Origin: Enoplolaimus lenunculus
Taxonomy: Eukaryota; Nematoda; Enoplea; Enoplida; Thoracostomopsidae
NCBI GenBank assembly: GCA_030248215.1
Contig: JASANG010000880.1
Location: forward strand, 17,816-81,815
Reading direction: 5' to 3'
Length of the DNA: 64,000 nucleotides
How positions within the stretch are numbered: position 1 is the first letter of the stretch; each line of letters starts with the position of its first letter. Under the pieces are notes generated by a model. It was given only the letters and a program-made list of their open reading frames with translations, had not been told where the DNA came from and searched no databases. Shown here one piece after another: positions 1 through 12,140 of this stretch. The translations under genes were made by a program, and so were the position numbers.

Positions 1-1672
1 AAATTGACGCAACCATTTCCAAGTACGGTTTTGAAAAACGCTTCAAGAAGGAAATTTAATTTGAAAAAATTGGTCTAGTGGGAAATTGAGACAATTTACA
101 AACCGTACTTGTAAATTGAAATGATATTTTGAGTGTCGATTTCCCAATGGGGAATTTAAATAGGACAGCAGTAGGAAATCGAGACATTTTTAAAACTTAA
201 ATAGGAAATTGATAAGCTAAATTTGCTGTCAAAAAGGAAATTGAAAAGTCACCAAAACTGCAGTGGGAAATGGGCACCCAAATTTCATTTTTAATTTCCC
301 TCACGGTAGTTGAAAATCAGCAGGGCAGTGGGAAATTGAAAAAATCATAAAAGCGGAAACACTGCTGTAGGTACATGACCTTTGAACTAATCGGTGCAAT
401 AATTCGCTTTCAACTATGACGGCAGGCGTTTTCGACGTCGGAAGTGAAAGAAAGATTTGGGTGGGATAACCGATCACTCAGACAAGGAATGAGTTTTTTC
501 CATTTTTCCATTTTTTCCGGTCATAATTTTTTTCCGGAAAAAACAATCCAGGGGCGGTAACCGTAGCCCTAAGTCTAAATCTTAGCCTAAGAAGCACTAA
601 GTATAGGAAAAAGTGGCTGACGTTTAGGGGGCGTGATGTCTGAAGTAATTGAGCCCAATTCTCGATCATGGTTCTTAGTTCTGTAAACGCCTGTGAAGTC
701 TGTCTGGTATACATTTACGTAGCAGGGTGCAACCGGAGGTGAAAAATACCGGAGCCGGAGCCACAGGTGGGGCGAAATTATGTAGTAAAAATGATGGCTA
801 ATTAGTTAATTTTAGCCAATATCTGCAATATGTTGTTAAGTTGTTTGGTTTTATGTTGATTTTTTGAAAAGTGACAGAAGTCAATCGAAACGAACTAAAC
901 AGATAATTTTTGCTAAATTATGCAAAACTATTAACACTAATAAATCTTCGCTCGTTTCGTCTATATTCTTAATTAGAGTAGACACGTTCGGACATAGTAA
1001 GTTCAACGTGACTATATGCGGTTTCAGTTTGCGGGGGATACCAATTGTAATCACCAATCCTTGAATCAATATACCGTCGTACTCCATAAAAAGTAACTCC
1101 AATGTGCGCAAAAAAATTGCTGTTCCAATTTTAAACCCAACCTCAGTAAAACTGGTAGCACAAGAAACTTGACCCCAAGCGTCGAATGACCACTAACGTC
1201 AAGATATTCAAAATTTCAATCGCACAACTTCAACCTTGCGACTTGGGTGGCCCATCAAACGTCATTTCTAGAAACTCTCATCCTAACCTTCTATTTGAAC
1301 TTTGAGTTGTAAAATTTCATCCTTTTAGGGGACAATATCACAATTGAAATTGTAAACTGTAAATTCAATTTTCGATAAGAGGGACAATATCATTTAATTG
1401 CTAAACGTTATGCTTCTCTTTCAATTTCCACTTTGGTAATTGAAGTGTCAAGGCAAAGCGGAAATTGAATTTGGAAAATGGCGCAATTTCCCATTGCCCT
1501 TGTTTAAAAAAGCGCTAGTGGTAAATTGAAGATCAAATAATGCTATCAATTAACTACTTGAGTTTGAAAAATCGATAGCTGTGGGAAATTGAAACAGTTT
1601 TGAAATTCCATTTCCTTTTTGAAGCGTTTTTCAAAACCGTACTTGGAAATGGTTGCGTCAATTTTCCACACG
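1..1672. mobile_element. foldback DNA element with long terminal inverted repeats (left end at or before window start)
   Basis: Bases 1-57 are the reverse complement of about 1608-1664, a near-perfect pair of arms (gacgcaaccatttccaagta at the left). The inside has many short GGAAATTGA motifs in both orientations (for example near 85, 160, 200, 235, 1440-1590). A hAT-like CAGGGTGCAACCGG start at 724 looks like a later insertion. The weak ORFs at 864-1111 have no recognisable product. The right boundary is near ttttccacac. Confidence 0.75.
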
Positions 1673-1815
1673 GCGAGCACACATTAAAATGGATGACGCA
1701 TTAAATCGATGTTATGGCGGCTGTGTCCGCAATGTCGGACTTACCTGGGCCCTGCGTGGCCGTAAAATGTCGTTGATTAATTGTGCATATGCTGTTGGCT
1801 ATTTTTGCGATTAAC

Positions 1816-1851
1816 GACATAGCTAGGCTATGTCAGCACCAAAATGGTGCT
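1816..1851. repeat. two adjoining perfect short hairpins
   Basis: GACATAGC-tag-GCTATGTC (1816-1834) is followed directly by AGCACCA-aaa-TGGTGCT (1835-1851). Both have 3-base loops. Confidence 0.85.
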
Positions 1852-2248
1852 TTATGAGTGGCTCGGAAATAACGTTATTGTTGTTGTTGTTGTAGTGTGT
1901 TGTGGCAGGACATGGATCAGGATGTGTGGCTCTGGACCTCAAATGCATAGCGGACACACAATTGTGGGTGTCGGCGAAATGCAAATGAGGTCGAGACGCA
2001 AACAGGGGTAGCCAGGACCGGAATCATTCTAATAGTCATCGCTGGTAGAAAACGGTGAATCTTTCACTTTTGGGTGTATTGTTACATTTACGGTTTTTAC
2101 GTGGAACTTCTGCAACTTGGATAGGACGGACATATTTGTAAGTAAGGACTTAGTTGAATTCGGTTAACGATTGTCATGGAGGCTGAAGGATGTGAAGGAA
2201 ATCAGGCATTACGGATACAGGTGTATTGCGCAGGGCGCAGGAATTTAC

Positions 2249-2468
2249 CCAGTATTGGATACTGGCGTTATGTGCTAAAAAGGAACTTGGGGATAAACCG
2301 GAGAACCTGGGAAAAGTAGTCTAATAAGTCTAACGGGTTAGACTTATTATTCTACAACGGCTGGGCCAAATCTAACGGGGTTAGATTGGTCGGAAATTTG
2401 GTGCAACTCTAACGGGGTTAGAGTGCGCGGTTTAACAGGGTGTAATTCTAACGGGGTTAGAATTGCAC
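2249..2468. repeat. series of hairpins with shared CTAACGGGGTTAG core
   Basis: 2249-2265 is a 7-bp hairpin (CCAGTAT-tgg-ATACTGG). Then come four consecutive stem-loops at 2316-2355, 2364-2391, 2401-2428 and 2440-2468. Each has TCTAAC-ggg-GTTAGA at its centre and outer arms that differ from hairpin to hairpin yet pair internally, with G·U-type pairs and a single bulged A in two of them. No coding frame is convincing here. Confidence 0.85.
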
Positions 2469-2760
2469 GGATTCTGGAAAAACGGCAAAAATATTAGTAA
2501 CGGTAAAGCCAGTGGCTGGACTAAAATAGATTCAGGCGTCGGCTTTAAGGATTCCGGATCAGGCTGCAAGTTAAATTACATAACCTGTGATTTGCTTGTA
2601 ATACTTGGTGTTGTACAGGATTTGGGAGGGTTCAATAAACATTTACCGGCCGCGTTTACTAAATCAGAGCGATAAGCGGACATCGAGGAAAGAACGTAAC
2701 AGGAGATACAGGATACAGGGCTTGAGCTAAAATCACGAACTTCTCACAGTGAAGACCATT

Positions 2761-3260
2761 CCTGTACGCAGAATATACAATGCTAGAGTTTATCGAATAT
2801 ATATTAGCAGTAAAAAGTTTCCTCAAGACGACTACAGGAAAGCATATCTGGAATCAAAAGCTTACTCATAGCATAAAAAACTATCGGAAGTTCTGTTGTT
2901 CCTGTTCGGATAGGGAAACGGAAACGGACACCGATTCTTCAAATAGCAAATTGCAGATGGATATCTGGTTTTAACCGTGACTGCAAATATTCACCAACCT
3001 GCCGAGTGACAGTATTGAACACTGTTCGAAACACTCATTCGGCAAAGAAAATCCAAAATTTTTTGGGAAAACGCCTGCTGGCGGGCATTTAAGAAAAAAA
3101 AACAGCGGAGTACTCGTGCTAATGCTATTTTGGGTTTGACTTCAGGCTGGCTTGCGTAGATCAAAGCGCAATCATACATAAAATTGATCCTAATCACATC
3201 AGTGACCACAACCTCCCGATGCGTGCGGTTGTACTCTTTTTCATCCAACTACGAAACGCG
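2761..3260. other. unassigned sequence
   Basis: No repeat family recognised. A minus-strand open frame (2991-3248) follows a cgtttcgtag acceptor-like site but has no convincing donor, so it is not called. Confidence 0.4.
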
Positions 3261-3265
3261 TGCCG

Positions 3266-3475
3266 GCCCATGTATAGAACAGGTCTGGAACAGCATAGTA
3301 TAAGCATATTCCTTTTAAGCCTAAGCCTAAGTCTAAGCGTAAGGATGAACTTATTACTAAGCCTAAACCTAACACTAAGCCTTAAAGCCTAAGCAAAAAA
3401 GTTAGTCCAAAGCTTAAATTGACTCTACTACAACCCGTCGGGAAATGCTCCAAGCTTGCTCTATATGTACACGGG
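3266..3475 (+). mobile_element. family A MITE (GGCCCATGTA ends, TTAGGC core)
   Basis: Begins ggcccatgtatagaacagg, has several CCTAAG units, then the usual aagcttaaa/cgactctactac segment. The 3' end is diverged. Confidence 0.7.
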
Positions 3476-3479
3476 CCCG

Positions 3480-3615
3480 TGTGCCCATAGACAGGGGGGA
3501 TCCAGGGCAGTTCAGTCCGCTAGAATATTTTAACCCTGTTTGTAAGTGAACAAACCCTTGTATGCCTCTCCTGATAGTTCCGCGCTGCCTGTGGCCATGG
3601 GCTGGAAAACAAAAT
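3480..3615 (-). repeat. diverged family G repeat
   Basis: Retains ttttaaccctgtttgtaagt and aacccttgtatgcc, typical of the family G repeats described at 42172. Confidence 0.5.
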
Positions 3616-4041
3616 ACATACCCGCAGTTTGTAAAACTGAACAAAAGTGCAGTACCCAATGGAAACGCAAAATAAATATCAGCCCTCTAATCCGGTCCGA
3701 AGGACCATTTCGGTTTTTGACCGATAATGCAGTTCTGAATGCTATTGGCACAAAAATAGGCAGCGACACGGTATACAGTGCTATTGTTAAAAACGGCAAA
3801 TTTTTAAACAATGAAAATATTTATTTGTTTAACAGCAACTACCTTTACGACGAATATATGTAACTCTCAAAAACAACTCAAAAATCAATTCATACTGGTG
3901 TCAAATTCATTCGTTAAAAGGAATTGTTACTGGCCAAAAAATAAAGTGACAGAATCGCCAAGCAGTAATTGTCAAAGACAGTTCCAGTTGTATAATATGA
4001 AGCTGCATTTGTCACGACAATGGATACATGCAGTTGATTTA

Positions 4042-4160
4042 CGTACTGCCAGGTACAATTAAACACCGCATTGAGACCATCAAGTTTTACTTGGTTTTCG
4101 AGTCGGACAAAATCGTCCTGGCCGCCCCGCACCGTTTCTGGTTCCACAAAGCTTCAGATC
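4042..4160 (-). CDS. weak exon candidate
   Basis: Minus strand reads ETVRGGQDDFVRLENQVKLD then GLNAVFNCTWQY before a donor-like TAC|gtaaat. The overlapping + frame is also open. It may be chance. Confidence 0.15.
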
Positions 4161-4181
4161 GATTCGCAACCATTCGTAAAC

Positions 4182-4501
4182 TGATAGATATCCAGTACTG
4201 TAACTATCCGTTGAATTAAACGTTTGTCTTGTGTCAATAGCTTGAGCGATCATGCTTGGTTATACTTAGGGATGTACTTTCAAAACTTAAATATGCTTTA
4301 AACTTTGGAACTCAACTGTATTTGGTGCTGCAGTATATAATTCATGCAGTACAATTTGGGATAAGTGACCCTTATTGACTCTAGTTAGGGTTTAAGGACT
4401 CTATCCGCTTACGGACTCTTATTAGGGATACGGACTCGTATTGATTCGGACTCAAAATGGTTACCCCCCTCATATTCATCTCTTATTCGAGACACTACAG
4501 T
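4182..4501 (+). mobile_element. family E element, truncated at 5' side
   Basis: Aligns by eye with the right two-thirds of the fuller copy at 8515-8961, ending cattcatctcttattcgaga-cactacagta. Confidence 0.7.
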
Positions 4502-5332
4502 ATGACAAGAGTAGAAAACAAAAGCAATAAATTCAAAAATTAGCGAACTGAAAAATGCTTTAAGATTTCAATATTTTAGACTCTCTTTGCCAAAAAGCAA
4601 TTCTTGTTAATGTTATTCCAATTTGGGTTGCAAATTTTAGAAGCAACTTAATATATTCGCAAAATACGACCAAAGTTATATGCCCACTAAACTCGATTCT
4701 ATTTTATAATTTTCACCCAGTTCGCTAATTTTTGAATTTGTGACTTCAGTTTCCTACTATTAATGCTAGTCAAAGTGATTGTAAAATTTGCAACCCAGGA
4801 TAGCTATTAACGCGGTATGTCTAGTATTCTTACGAATTTTCTTAGCTCTAAATTTTAGCCTTCATATTATCCCAAACGGAACAATACTCATCTGAAATTA
4901 AATCGTTTTAAGAACCGATACATAGTTTAAAATTGACATAAAAGTGGAGAGAACACGTTTAGAACAAAAAAATTTTTACTTTGAACTTTGTATCTCAACA
5001 AAAATTACTTTAACTAATTTGGATACCACACATATAAATCATCAGGAACGCTGCCTAAAATGCGTATGTTGGGCGTTTCAGATTTAATAATATACTAGTC
5101 AGTCGATTTTGCCCAATGTGCAAAAGTTAGATAACGCACAAGAGTAACCGAAAATACGTATGTGGAGCTCTCCAGCTTTAATAATTAAGAGTCTGCCAGC
5201 TGTGCGCAATGCGCAAAGCTGCGCAAGCATAAATATTTCCGTGCAAATTTTCTTTTCATAGAATAAAGAACATTCTCACGTGTATTTCCGGAGAAATTTT
5301 TGTTAACAAAGTAATGCTGGACATTTGCCCAA
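4502..5332. other. AT-rich sequence, few features
   Basis: No gene seen. Around 5040-5230 are fragments like the 38034-38200 and 54075 repeat (aatgcgtatgttggg, aatacgtatgtggag). Confidence 0.4.
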
Positions 5333-5411
5333 TATATATGTATATGTATATGTATATAGATATATATATATATATATATATATGCAATATATATATATAT
5401 ATATATATGTT
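5333..5411. repeat. (TA)n-type microsatellite
   Basis: Alternating TA/TG tract of about 80 bp. Confidence 0.95.
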
Positions 5412-5667
5412 ATATATGTGCAGGAGAAAGTAATAAAGCACTGAGTATGTGTGGCACCTTCACTTCGGGCGGTCATACGTTTGCGCACATTTAATGCCAA
5501 ATTCTATAAGGCGCTACTTCCCAAACGTGTTTTTGGCACGCAATACAGCAACTATAACCAGCATTGATTAAGCCTAATTCTAGGATCACCTGGCTTCATA
5601 CTATTTACGTCCAATATACTCTGTTTTAGTTGCGGTTTATAAAAGTTTGCCAAAATTAAGAATGAAC

Positions 5668-5862
5668 CCTTTCTCACATGACTATAATTATCAGTTTCAT
5701 CTGAGAATTAAATTTGAAGGCAAAATTTGAATCCCAGTCTCGCTGGTGGGAGGCATTTACGAAGAGCACTCAACTACATGGGCCAAATGTTCAAGCTAGA
5801 GGGAATACTCACGTTTTTTGTGGAGATTTTACACAGCACATACATGTAAGAATTGTTAACCG
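5668..5862 (-). mobile_element. family B (piggyBac-like, tRNA-bearing) MITE, diverged
   Basis: Starts aaccctttctcacatgacta and keeps the gtgggaggcatttacgaaga (tRNA-like, inverted) segment and the ...gaattgttaac end. Confidence 0.65.
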
Positions 5863-5988
5863 GTAGTTGTGACAGTTACAATGGAACTGTTTGCAGTTTT
5901 GATAACATGACAATAAGATTAACTTTAAGCTGGGAAATCACAAAATGTTTGATTGAAAATATTTCGAGAAAAGGGAGCGGAACTGGGC

Positions 5989-6024
5989 CGGGGGGGAGCG
6001 GAAATCGGCCCGGGGGGGGGGGGG
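5989..6024 (+). repeat. G-rich tract
   Basis: Runs of five to twelve G between gggccgg and ggcagg; possible quadruplex. The overlapping open frames are low-complexity Gly/Pro. Confidence 0.7.
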
Positions 6025-6294
6025 CAGGACAGCCCGGTTGGGGAGAGGGCCAATCTGCCCAACATTGTGCCGTGGAGTACATATCCGCACGGAAAAGGGA
6101 AAAGCAAAGCGCGTGCCTGGTTTTAGACAATAACCTTACACGAGGCTTCCGTTTCCGCTTTTTGCTTCACTTTGAAAATATTTACGCGTTTCAAAATTTA
6201 GTCTCAATGCTTGCTTTAATACGCGAGCATGGTGTGTAAGTAGCTTGCAGAACTTGCAACAGCAATTTTTTCAACACAGTAGACACAAAAACTA

Positions 6295-6436
6295 CACTGT
6301 ATAAATTGCAATGAGTTGATTAATTAACTCAAAATGACTTCAACCCAGAATTCTGAGTTTTGATAGTCCTAAGTTTAAACTCACTGATTCAACGATTATT
6401 CTGAATTAAAATCAATTCACTGGAATTTTAACAGCG
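6295..6436. mobile_element. family D MITE, short copy
   Basis: CACTGTataaattgcaatga at the left, ...ggaattttaacagcg at the right, with gagttgattaattaactc inside. TA precedes the left end. Confidence 0.75.
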
Positions 6437-6541
6437 TTTGCATCTGAACTCCTAAGGCAAAAACTTTTCTACTTCTAAATCGTGTAATTAGCAATATAGG
6501 GGTGGAGCGAACTGTATGCTTATGGTTCAAAAAAGACCCAA

Positions 6542-6763
6542 CACTGCAAAAAATGGTGAGTCAAATTGACACTCTCCGAAATAGACTTTTCCGGACTACA
6601 CAAACGGAGTCAAAATTCGACTCCGCCAGAGTCAAATGTGACTCAATGAATCGCTCAGTGAGTCGTATTTGACTCAGGCGGAGTTGAATTTGACTCAGTA
6701 TGTGGAGTCCGGAAAAGCCTATTTCGGAGAGAAAGTCAATTTGACTCACCATTTTGTGCAGTG
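6542..6763. mobile_element. family C palindromic MITE
   Basis: CACTGCAAAAAATGGTGAGT to ctcaccattttgtgCAGTG. The two halves are reverse complements (gactccgccagagtc centre). TA follows the right end. Confidence 0.9.
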
Positions 6764-7921
6764 TACCTTCGCATTGCTACCTACCTCCTGTATGAATAAA
6801 GTCCAGCGGGCAGTTTTGTGCTGTTTGCCGGCGTATTGTATAGAGTTCTCAGTCATAATGAACACGGCATTTTAATTATCAAAATTGACTCTGTAAAACT
6901 TTCGAAATGTGCTAACGTTGCTATCGTCGAGTAAACAACGAACAAAAAATGACTTCTGAACTACTGTATGTGCGGTTTGAGTCGCGGGTCGGCCGTCGCA
7001 CCCTGAACGAGCACATTTATCATTTATGTTATAATTTTTGTTTCTTAATATCAAATTGCAAACATTCGACGGCGTCAAAAACGAAACTTAAGCCGATTGA
7101 AAGCGTAAAGTATAGGAAAATATCTTATACAGCAACTTAACCAAATCAGGAACAAGAAAAAGTAAAACGTTTTTTGGTCAAATTTCACAGAAATTAAAAT
7201 GAAATCTTAATCGGAGGTTTAGAAATTAACGCGAGCGACCGAAAAGCCAAACACAATTTTAGTACTTATAGTCCTTATACAAGGTTTAGGTTTTGATCCG
7301 TGTAGCGCGAAGCGTGGACAATAGTGCTGAAATGAATTCCTCCGCGAAATTAAACTCAGCATTTAAGAATTTTTTGTCGTTCAAATCATCGCAAATAAAA
7401 GATTTAAACTGGGCCTTTGGGTGCACAAAACCACCGAACAGCAAACCACATATCTTAGAAGAATTGACAGCCCAAATTTGCTTGAAATTTTCGAAAGTTA
7501 AATTTTTACGTTGCTGTAACGAAATCTATCAATATAATTAAAACTGGAATGTCTCACATACGTATTTTGGGCAACGTTCTACACTCAAAATAATACTTCT
7601 GATATTTAACAAAGCATTTCTTACATTTGAGAAATATGATTAGCAAGGTGCACTTGAAAAGTATTCTGTTATAACAAAAAAGTTTTTATAAAAGTTTTGA
7701 AATAAAGTCTAAAAATAAACATGTCCAGTTATTTTTAGAAAAATTGTTTTGAATATCAGAAAAGCTTTTCAGAATTGTGACACAGAAAATACTTTTCTGA
7801 ATAAAAGTTCACAAATAATTTTTGTGTGTAGCAATACTTTGTTTAAAATATTTTGTGGATGATTTTAATTACTTGCACGGCGCCGGACAACTCCGCACGG
7901 CATAAAAATAGTCAAAAAGTA
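6764..7921. other. unassigned sequence
   Basis: No convincing gene or repeat. Short open frames at 6949-7140 and 7293-7541 show no domain or splice support. Confidence 0.4.
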
Positions 7922-8060
7922 CTGCGACGTCCTTATAGGCTGGCGCTATGCTTGTCGTGCGGCACCGTGCGTTATCGTGCAATATCGTACGCGAAATGCT
8001 CATGTAGTATATCGTATGGTAAAGCACGATATCGCGCGGCGCTGAACGGTGATTGACGAC
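7922..8060. mobile_element. family F GC-rich foldback
   Basis: Ggcgctatgcttgtcgtgcg at the left and inverted cgcggcgctgaacggtgatt at the right, with tatcgtacgcg near the centre. Confidence 0.7.
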
Positions 8061-8062
8061 GA

Positions 8063-8190
8063 TGGACTCTGTCAGAACTACACAGTTGAGTCGAATTTTA
8101 CTCTGGCGGAGTCGAATTTGACTCAGTTTGCGTAGTCCGCAAAAGCCTATTTCGGTAAGGGTCAATTTGATTTACCATTTTTTTGCAGTG
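8063..8190. mobile_element. family C MITE, right half
   Basis: From gactctgtcagaactacaca to tttttttgCAGTG; the left half is missing. Confidence 0.75.
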
Positions 8191-8514
8191 TGTAGCGCCA
8201 TCCTTTAGGCGTTCCACCAAAACCACACTGTCACCACTTGATTATTTTTAATTATTACCAGCGTGGCCAGAAATGAACCTTTGATATTCTATGATAGAAT
8301 ATCTAATAGTGTTTTGATACCCATTTATCTTCGTATTTTATTGACTAAATATGCTAAGTATATGCTAAATATTAATGTAGTGGACTCACATTGTGCTGTC
8401 GTCAAGGTCTAGACTCTTGTACCCGTCCTCGACTGCTTTTCAGGTTTTGTGTTTTGGCTTAGGCTTAGGCAACGGCTTAGACAAATGTTTAGGTTCAGGC
8501 TTAGGGCATACGTA

Positions 8515-8961
8515 CTGTAGTGACCCGAATGAGAAGGGGGACTGATATTTTTCTGGCCTCTCCAGATGGTTCCCCCCTTTTTATTCGGTTACGGACTGTT
8601 ATTTATTTTTAACCCACGCTCCGCCACCCTTAGTTATTGATATATATCCGGTACTGCAACTATCCGTTGAATTAAACGTTTATTTGTCTTGCGTCAATAG
8701 CTTTGGCGATCATGCAAGGTTATACTTAGGAATGTACTTTCAAAATTTAGGTATGCCTTACAGATTCGAACTCAATTTTATTTGGTCCTGGAGTCATTTA
8801 TGCATAACAATTAGGAATAACTGACCTTCATGGACTCTAATTACGATTTAGCGACTCTATCGGCTTACAGACTCATATTAGGGATACGGACTCCTATTGA
8901 TTGTGACTCAAAATGAGGACCCCCCTTATTACACCACACCCTCTTTTTCGGGTCACTACAG
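8515..8961 (+). mobile_element. family E element, full length
   Basis: Ends TACTGTAGTGACCCGAAT and ggGTCACTACAGTA are inverted repeats. The inside carries gaattaaacgtttatttgtc and the seven-base theme GGACTCT repeated. No transposase frame; non-autonomous. A TTAGGC-rich scrap (8455-8510) adjoins. Confidence 0.85.
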
Positions 8962-9206
8962 TAAGCCTTTTCTAAACATAAGCCAAAGTGTAAATGTGAC
9001 GAAAAAACCACAAGAGCCTAGAATTGTTCTGTCTTTTTTCAATCGGATGTATATGCATCTAACAAAAGTATTTACGTTCGCCAAGCAAAATTACAATCCA
9101 ATCAGATTGTCGTACAATGTGTCGTACCAGAGGCTTTCGGAACCTGTGAGACGGAACGCGCTTTGGGGGGTAGAGCAGCTGGTTCGAAAACGAGGGGAGA
9201 CACGTG

Positions 9207-9442
9207 CACTGTAAATTCCGATGAGTTAATTAATCAACTCACACGAATGGTTAGTAATTTGGGAGTTAATTAAAGTTAACTTTCACTCAGTTGAGCTGAG
9301 TCTTACTCTGAGTTGAGTTGATTCCAGCGGAATTGTTTAATTCAGAATGAGTTGAATATAATTGTGAGTTCTGATAGTCCTAATTCAGACTGAGTGATTC
9401 AACTTATTCTGAGTTAAAATCAACTCACTGGAATTTACAGCG
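9207..9442. mobile_element. family D MITE
   Basis: CACTGTAAATTCCGATGAGT ... actggaatttaCAGCG; long inverted halves rich in TGAGTTGA/TCAACTCA. Confidence 0.85.
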
Positions 9443-9719
9443 TGGGAACCCAATATATAATGTCGAAGGAACCATCGTGAGCGAAACAACCAAAACGCCA
9501 AACAAACGTGAATTACTCGATATTGAACTGGAATTGTGTCAAAGACAGCACTTCTATGACATCACATATCGCGGATCAGGGATGTATACAAGCGGATATA
9601 GTAAAGATAAATCCCTGAAAATTTCTGGAAAAAAATTGAAAAAGACACGTTCACATTTTTTGCTCGCTAGCTAAGTGGTCAGGAGTTAACACCTCACAGT
9701 CTAAAACAAAACTGGGCCT

Positions 9720-10396
9720 ACTGCAATATCTGTTTCTGTTTCCGTTTCCGGTAAAAATCGGTATTTTTTTCTTTAAATTTTTACAAAGTCCGGCGAATAT
9801 TCGCATCGCTGAATTGTGGTGGCAGAAAAAATAAAACATCTTTAAAACACTATGCTTCAATATCCGTTTACCGTTTCCGTTACTTTGATCACTATCCGTT
9901 TGTGTTATTTTTACTGTCCGTTTTCGCCCTGGTAAAACCAGAGCCGGAGCCGGAACCGGAAGTAAAACAAAATATATGACAACAAAATGATGTTATGTTA
10001 ATTTTTGCTAATCAAATCTGCAAAGTGTCGTTGAAAAATTGGTTTTAAGTTTTCTATTTGAGAAATCTCAGCAATTAAAGCCTTCAAAATATCCTCATAG
10101 TTTCGATCCAACTCAGTATTACAACGCCACAAATGTGATGACACAACGCAAAATTCACTACTGAAATTGCCGGAACCTGGCCTATAAGCTCTACCGGAAC
10201 TGTAACCGGAGTTCTATTTTCTGACAATGCCGAAACAGGGCAATAGCCAGCTCACTTTGCTAGGGAAGCTTGTACTTTTTCAGAAATATCATACAAAGTT
10301 TTTTCGATGACTATACAAGCAAGACTGAAACCCCCCCCCCCCCGGCCCGGCTCTGACTACGTGTCCGAACCGGAACCAAACATAACGGTTGTACCC
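9720..10396. mobile_element. two or three hAT-like CCGG-family MITE pieces
   Basis: gtttccgtttccggtaaaaa at 9735, an end ttttcgccctg near 9930, then a second piece from ccagagccggagccggaacc (9939) to aacggttgtaccctg (10398). A C-run of 14 lies at 10331-10344. Confidence 0.55.
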
Positions 10397-10934
10397 TGGT
10401 GAATATATATTTATCCCTAATGAGTAAAGCATCCTCGACTGCGACCCTAACCTAAAATACTAAAGTGCGTCAACTTCCTGGCAAAGTTCCCGGTTCCGTT
10501 TTAGGTTCAATGTTTACCTTTCGAACGGGTGATGATGCGGAGGCACTACTGGTATACGATAATAGAACCATTTTAATGGTGACTGTTTACTTAAGCAATA
10601 TTTCGACGAAAGCTTTCGCCAACGAACCCTGATGCATTTTCGATTCACTAAACAATAAATTCTATTATCATTCGACCGGGTAAAATTAAAAAAAAAGACT
10701 TCAATTATTTTCGGTCACTTCTCTGTCGAAGGCTTTTAGTGGCTTGCTGAGGTAGAAGACAATATGGACGGAGCGATGATTTTAGAACAGAGGGTAGTGT
10801 TCTGTGATCAAATTTCAAACTGGGGGGCGGCGGCGAGTTTTGTGTTGCCCGTTGAAAACGTTCCCATAACGCATCCAACACAAAAATATAACCGAGGGTG
10901 GCGATAAAGAACGCCATTGCTTACGCCCATATTA

Positions 10935-11040
10935 CTTTTATGTTGTTCGGTAAAACTAAGTACTGGGGGTGAATTCAGAAATTTCTGACGGTGGGTGGTG
11001 TAGTATATTTTTGTTGCCGAACAACCGCACGAGCAACGCA
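10935..11040 (-). repeat. family H repeat fragment
   Basis: gaattcagaaatttctgacgg matches the family H core seen at 21001. Confidence 0.4.
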
Positions 11041-11090
11041 AGCTGCCCCAACGACACTATTTTGCAATTTGATTATGAATTTTATGCGTA

Positions 11091-11301
11091 CACTGCAAAT
11101 TATAATGAGTTAAATTGACTTTCTCCGAAATAGGCTTTACGGATCTACACAAACTGAATCAAATTCGACTCCGTCGGAGTCAAATTCGACTCACCCGAGA
11201 CGCTCAGTGACTCGAATTTGACTCTGGTGGAGTCGACTTTGGTGTAGTCCCGTAGAGCCTATTTCGGAGAGAATCAATGTGACTCAGCAGTTTTTGCAGT
11301 G
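11091..11301. mobile_element. family C palindromic MITE
   Basis: CACTGCAAAT ... tttttgCAGTG, flanked by TA on both sides. Confidence 0.9.
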
Positions 11302-11403
11302 TATCCTGGAACGGAATTGCACTTTGCGTCAATCCTGCACGTGTCAGTTATTGCGACTCGTGCACTCAATGCAATATTTTAGTTCTATGAAAGTCCGTGT
11401 CGG

Positions 11404-11505
11404 ATCCAATGTATAGAACAGGGTCGTAACAGTAGTATAAGTATATTCGTAAGCCTAAAGCTTAAGCCTAAGCGTAAAAATGAACCTTATACACATATGG
11501 GACCG
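11404..11505 (+). mobile_element. family A MITE fragment
   Basis: ccaatgtatagaacagggtc, agtataagtatattcgtaag and CCTAAG units; right end missing. Confidence 0.65.
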
Positions 11506-11754
11506 TGTGGGTATGGCAACCCTGTTACGAAGCGTGGGTAGAGTGACCCACCGGTAAAACAAGGGATGAATAGACTTCTGATGAAAGCTATATCAAATAT
11601 ACTATCAGCTTACGTACCCTGTATAGTTTTACAATTTGTGTTTGATTTAGTTTAAAATGCGTCAGGTGACTTTGGCTTGGTTTAGGTTTCATCATCAGAG
11701 AGTATTCGTGAAACCTACGCGCATGGTTTAGGCACGACTGTTGTCAGCATACGT

Positions 11755-11905
11755 TGCTATGGGACGCTGAAAATTTTTCACTAGACGCATACAAGGGTTT
11801 TCGATGACTTACAAACAAAGTTGAAAAAATTTTCTACAGGGCCTAAATTTTTGAACAGAGGGTGCTAAGCCCCTCCCCCCTGGTCCCCTCCGGTTACGAG
11901 CCCGG
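11755..11905 (-). repeat. family G repeat
   Basis: tacaagggttttcgatgact, tacaaacaaagttgaaaaaa and the C-rich ccctcccccctggtcccctc. Confidence 0.7.
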
Positions 11906-12004
11906 GTTCTGGTACGTTTGAAAGGGTGACGTAGGTGGCTCAAAAATACATTGACAGTTACAGTATATATGCTTTTTTATTTTCAGTTCTTTTGTAAATG
12001 TTCA

Positions 12005-12140
12005 TACAGGCGAATCCAAAAAATTTTTGACGGTAGGGCGGGCTTAATTGTAAGATAAGGAGCATCTTACCATTTTGTAACCAAAAAATTTATGACGGAA
12101 AAGGCGTACACCACACCCCCCTTCCCAAATCAACTAGTGA
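12005..12140 (+). repeat. family H repeat
   Basis: aaatttttgacggtagggcg, cttaccattttgtaaccaaa, then tttatgacgg. Confidence 0.6.

Noticed and set aside
3530-3863. Overlapping open frames on both strands
   Set aside because: The 5' part is a diverged family G repeat and neither frame has splice or domain support.
5853-6239. 128-codon open frame as a gene
   Set aside because: Gly/Pro low complexity caused by a G-run; opposite strand equally open; no splice or start support.
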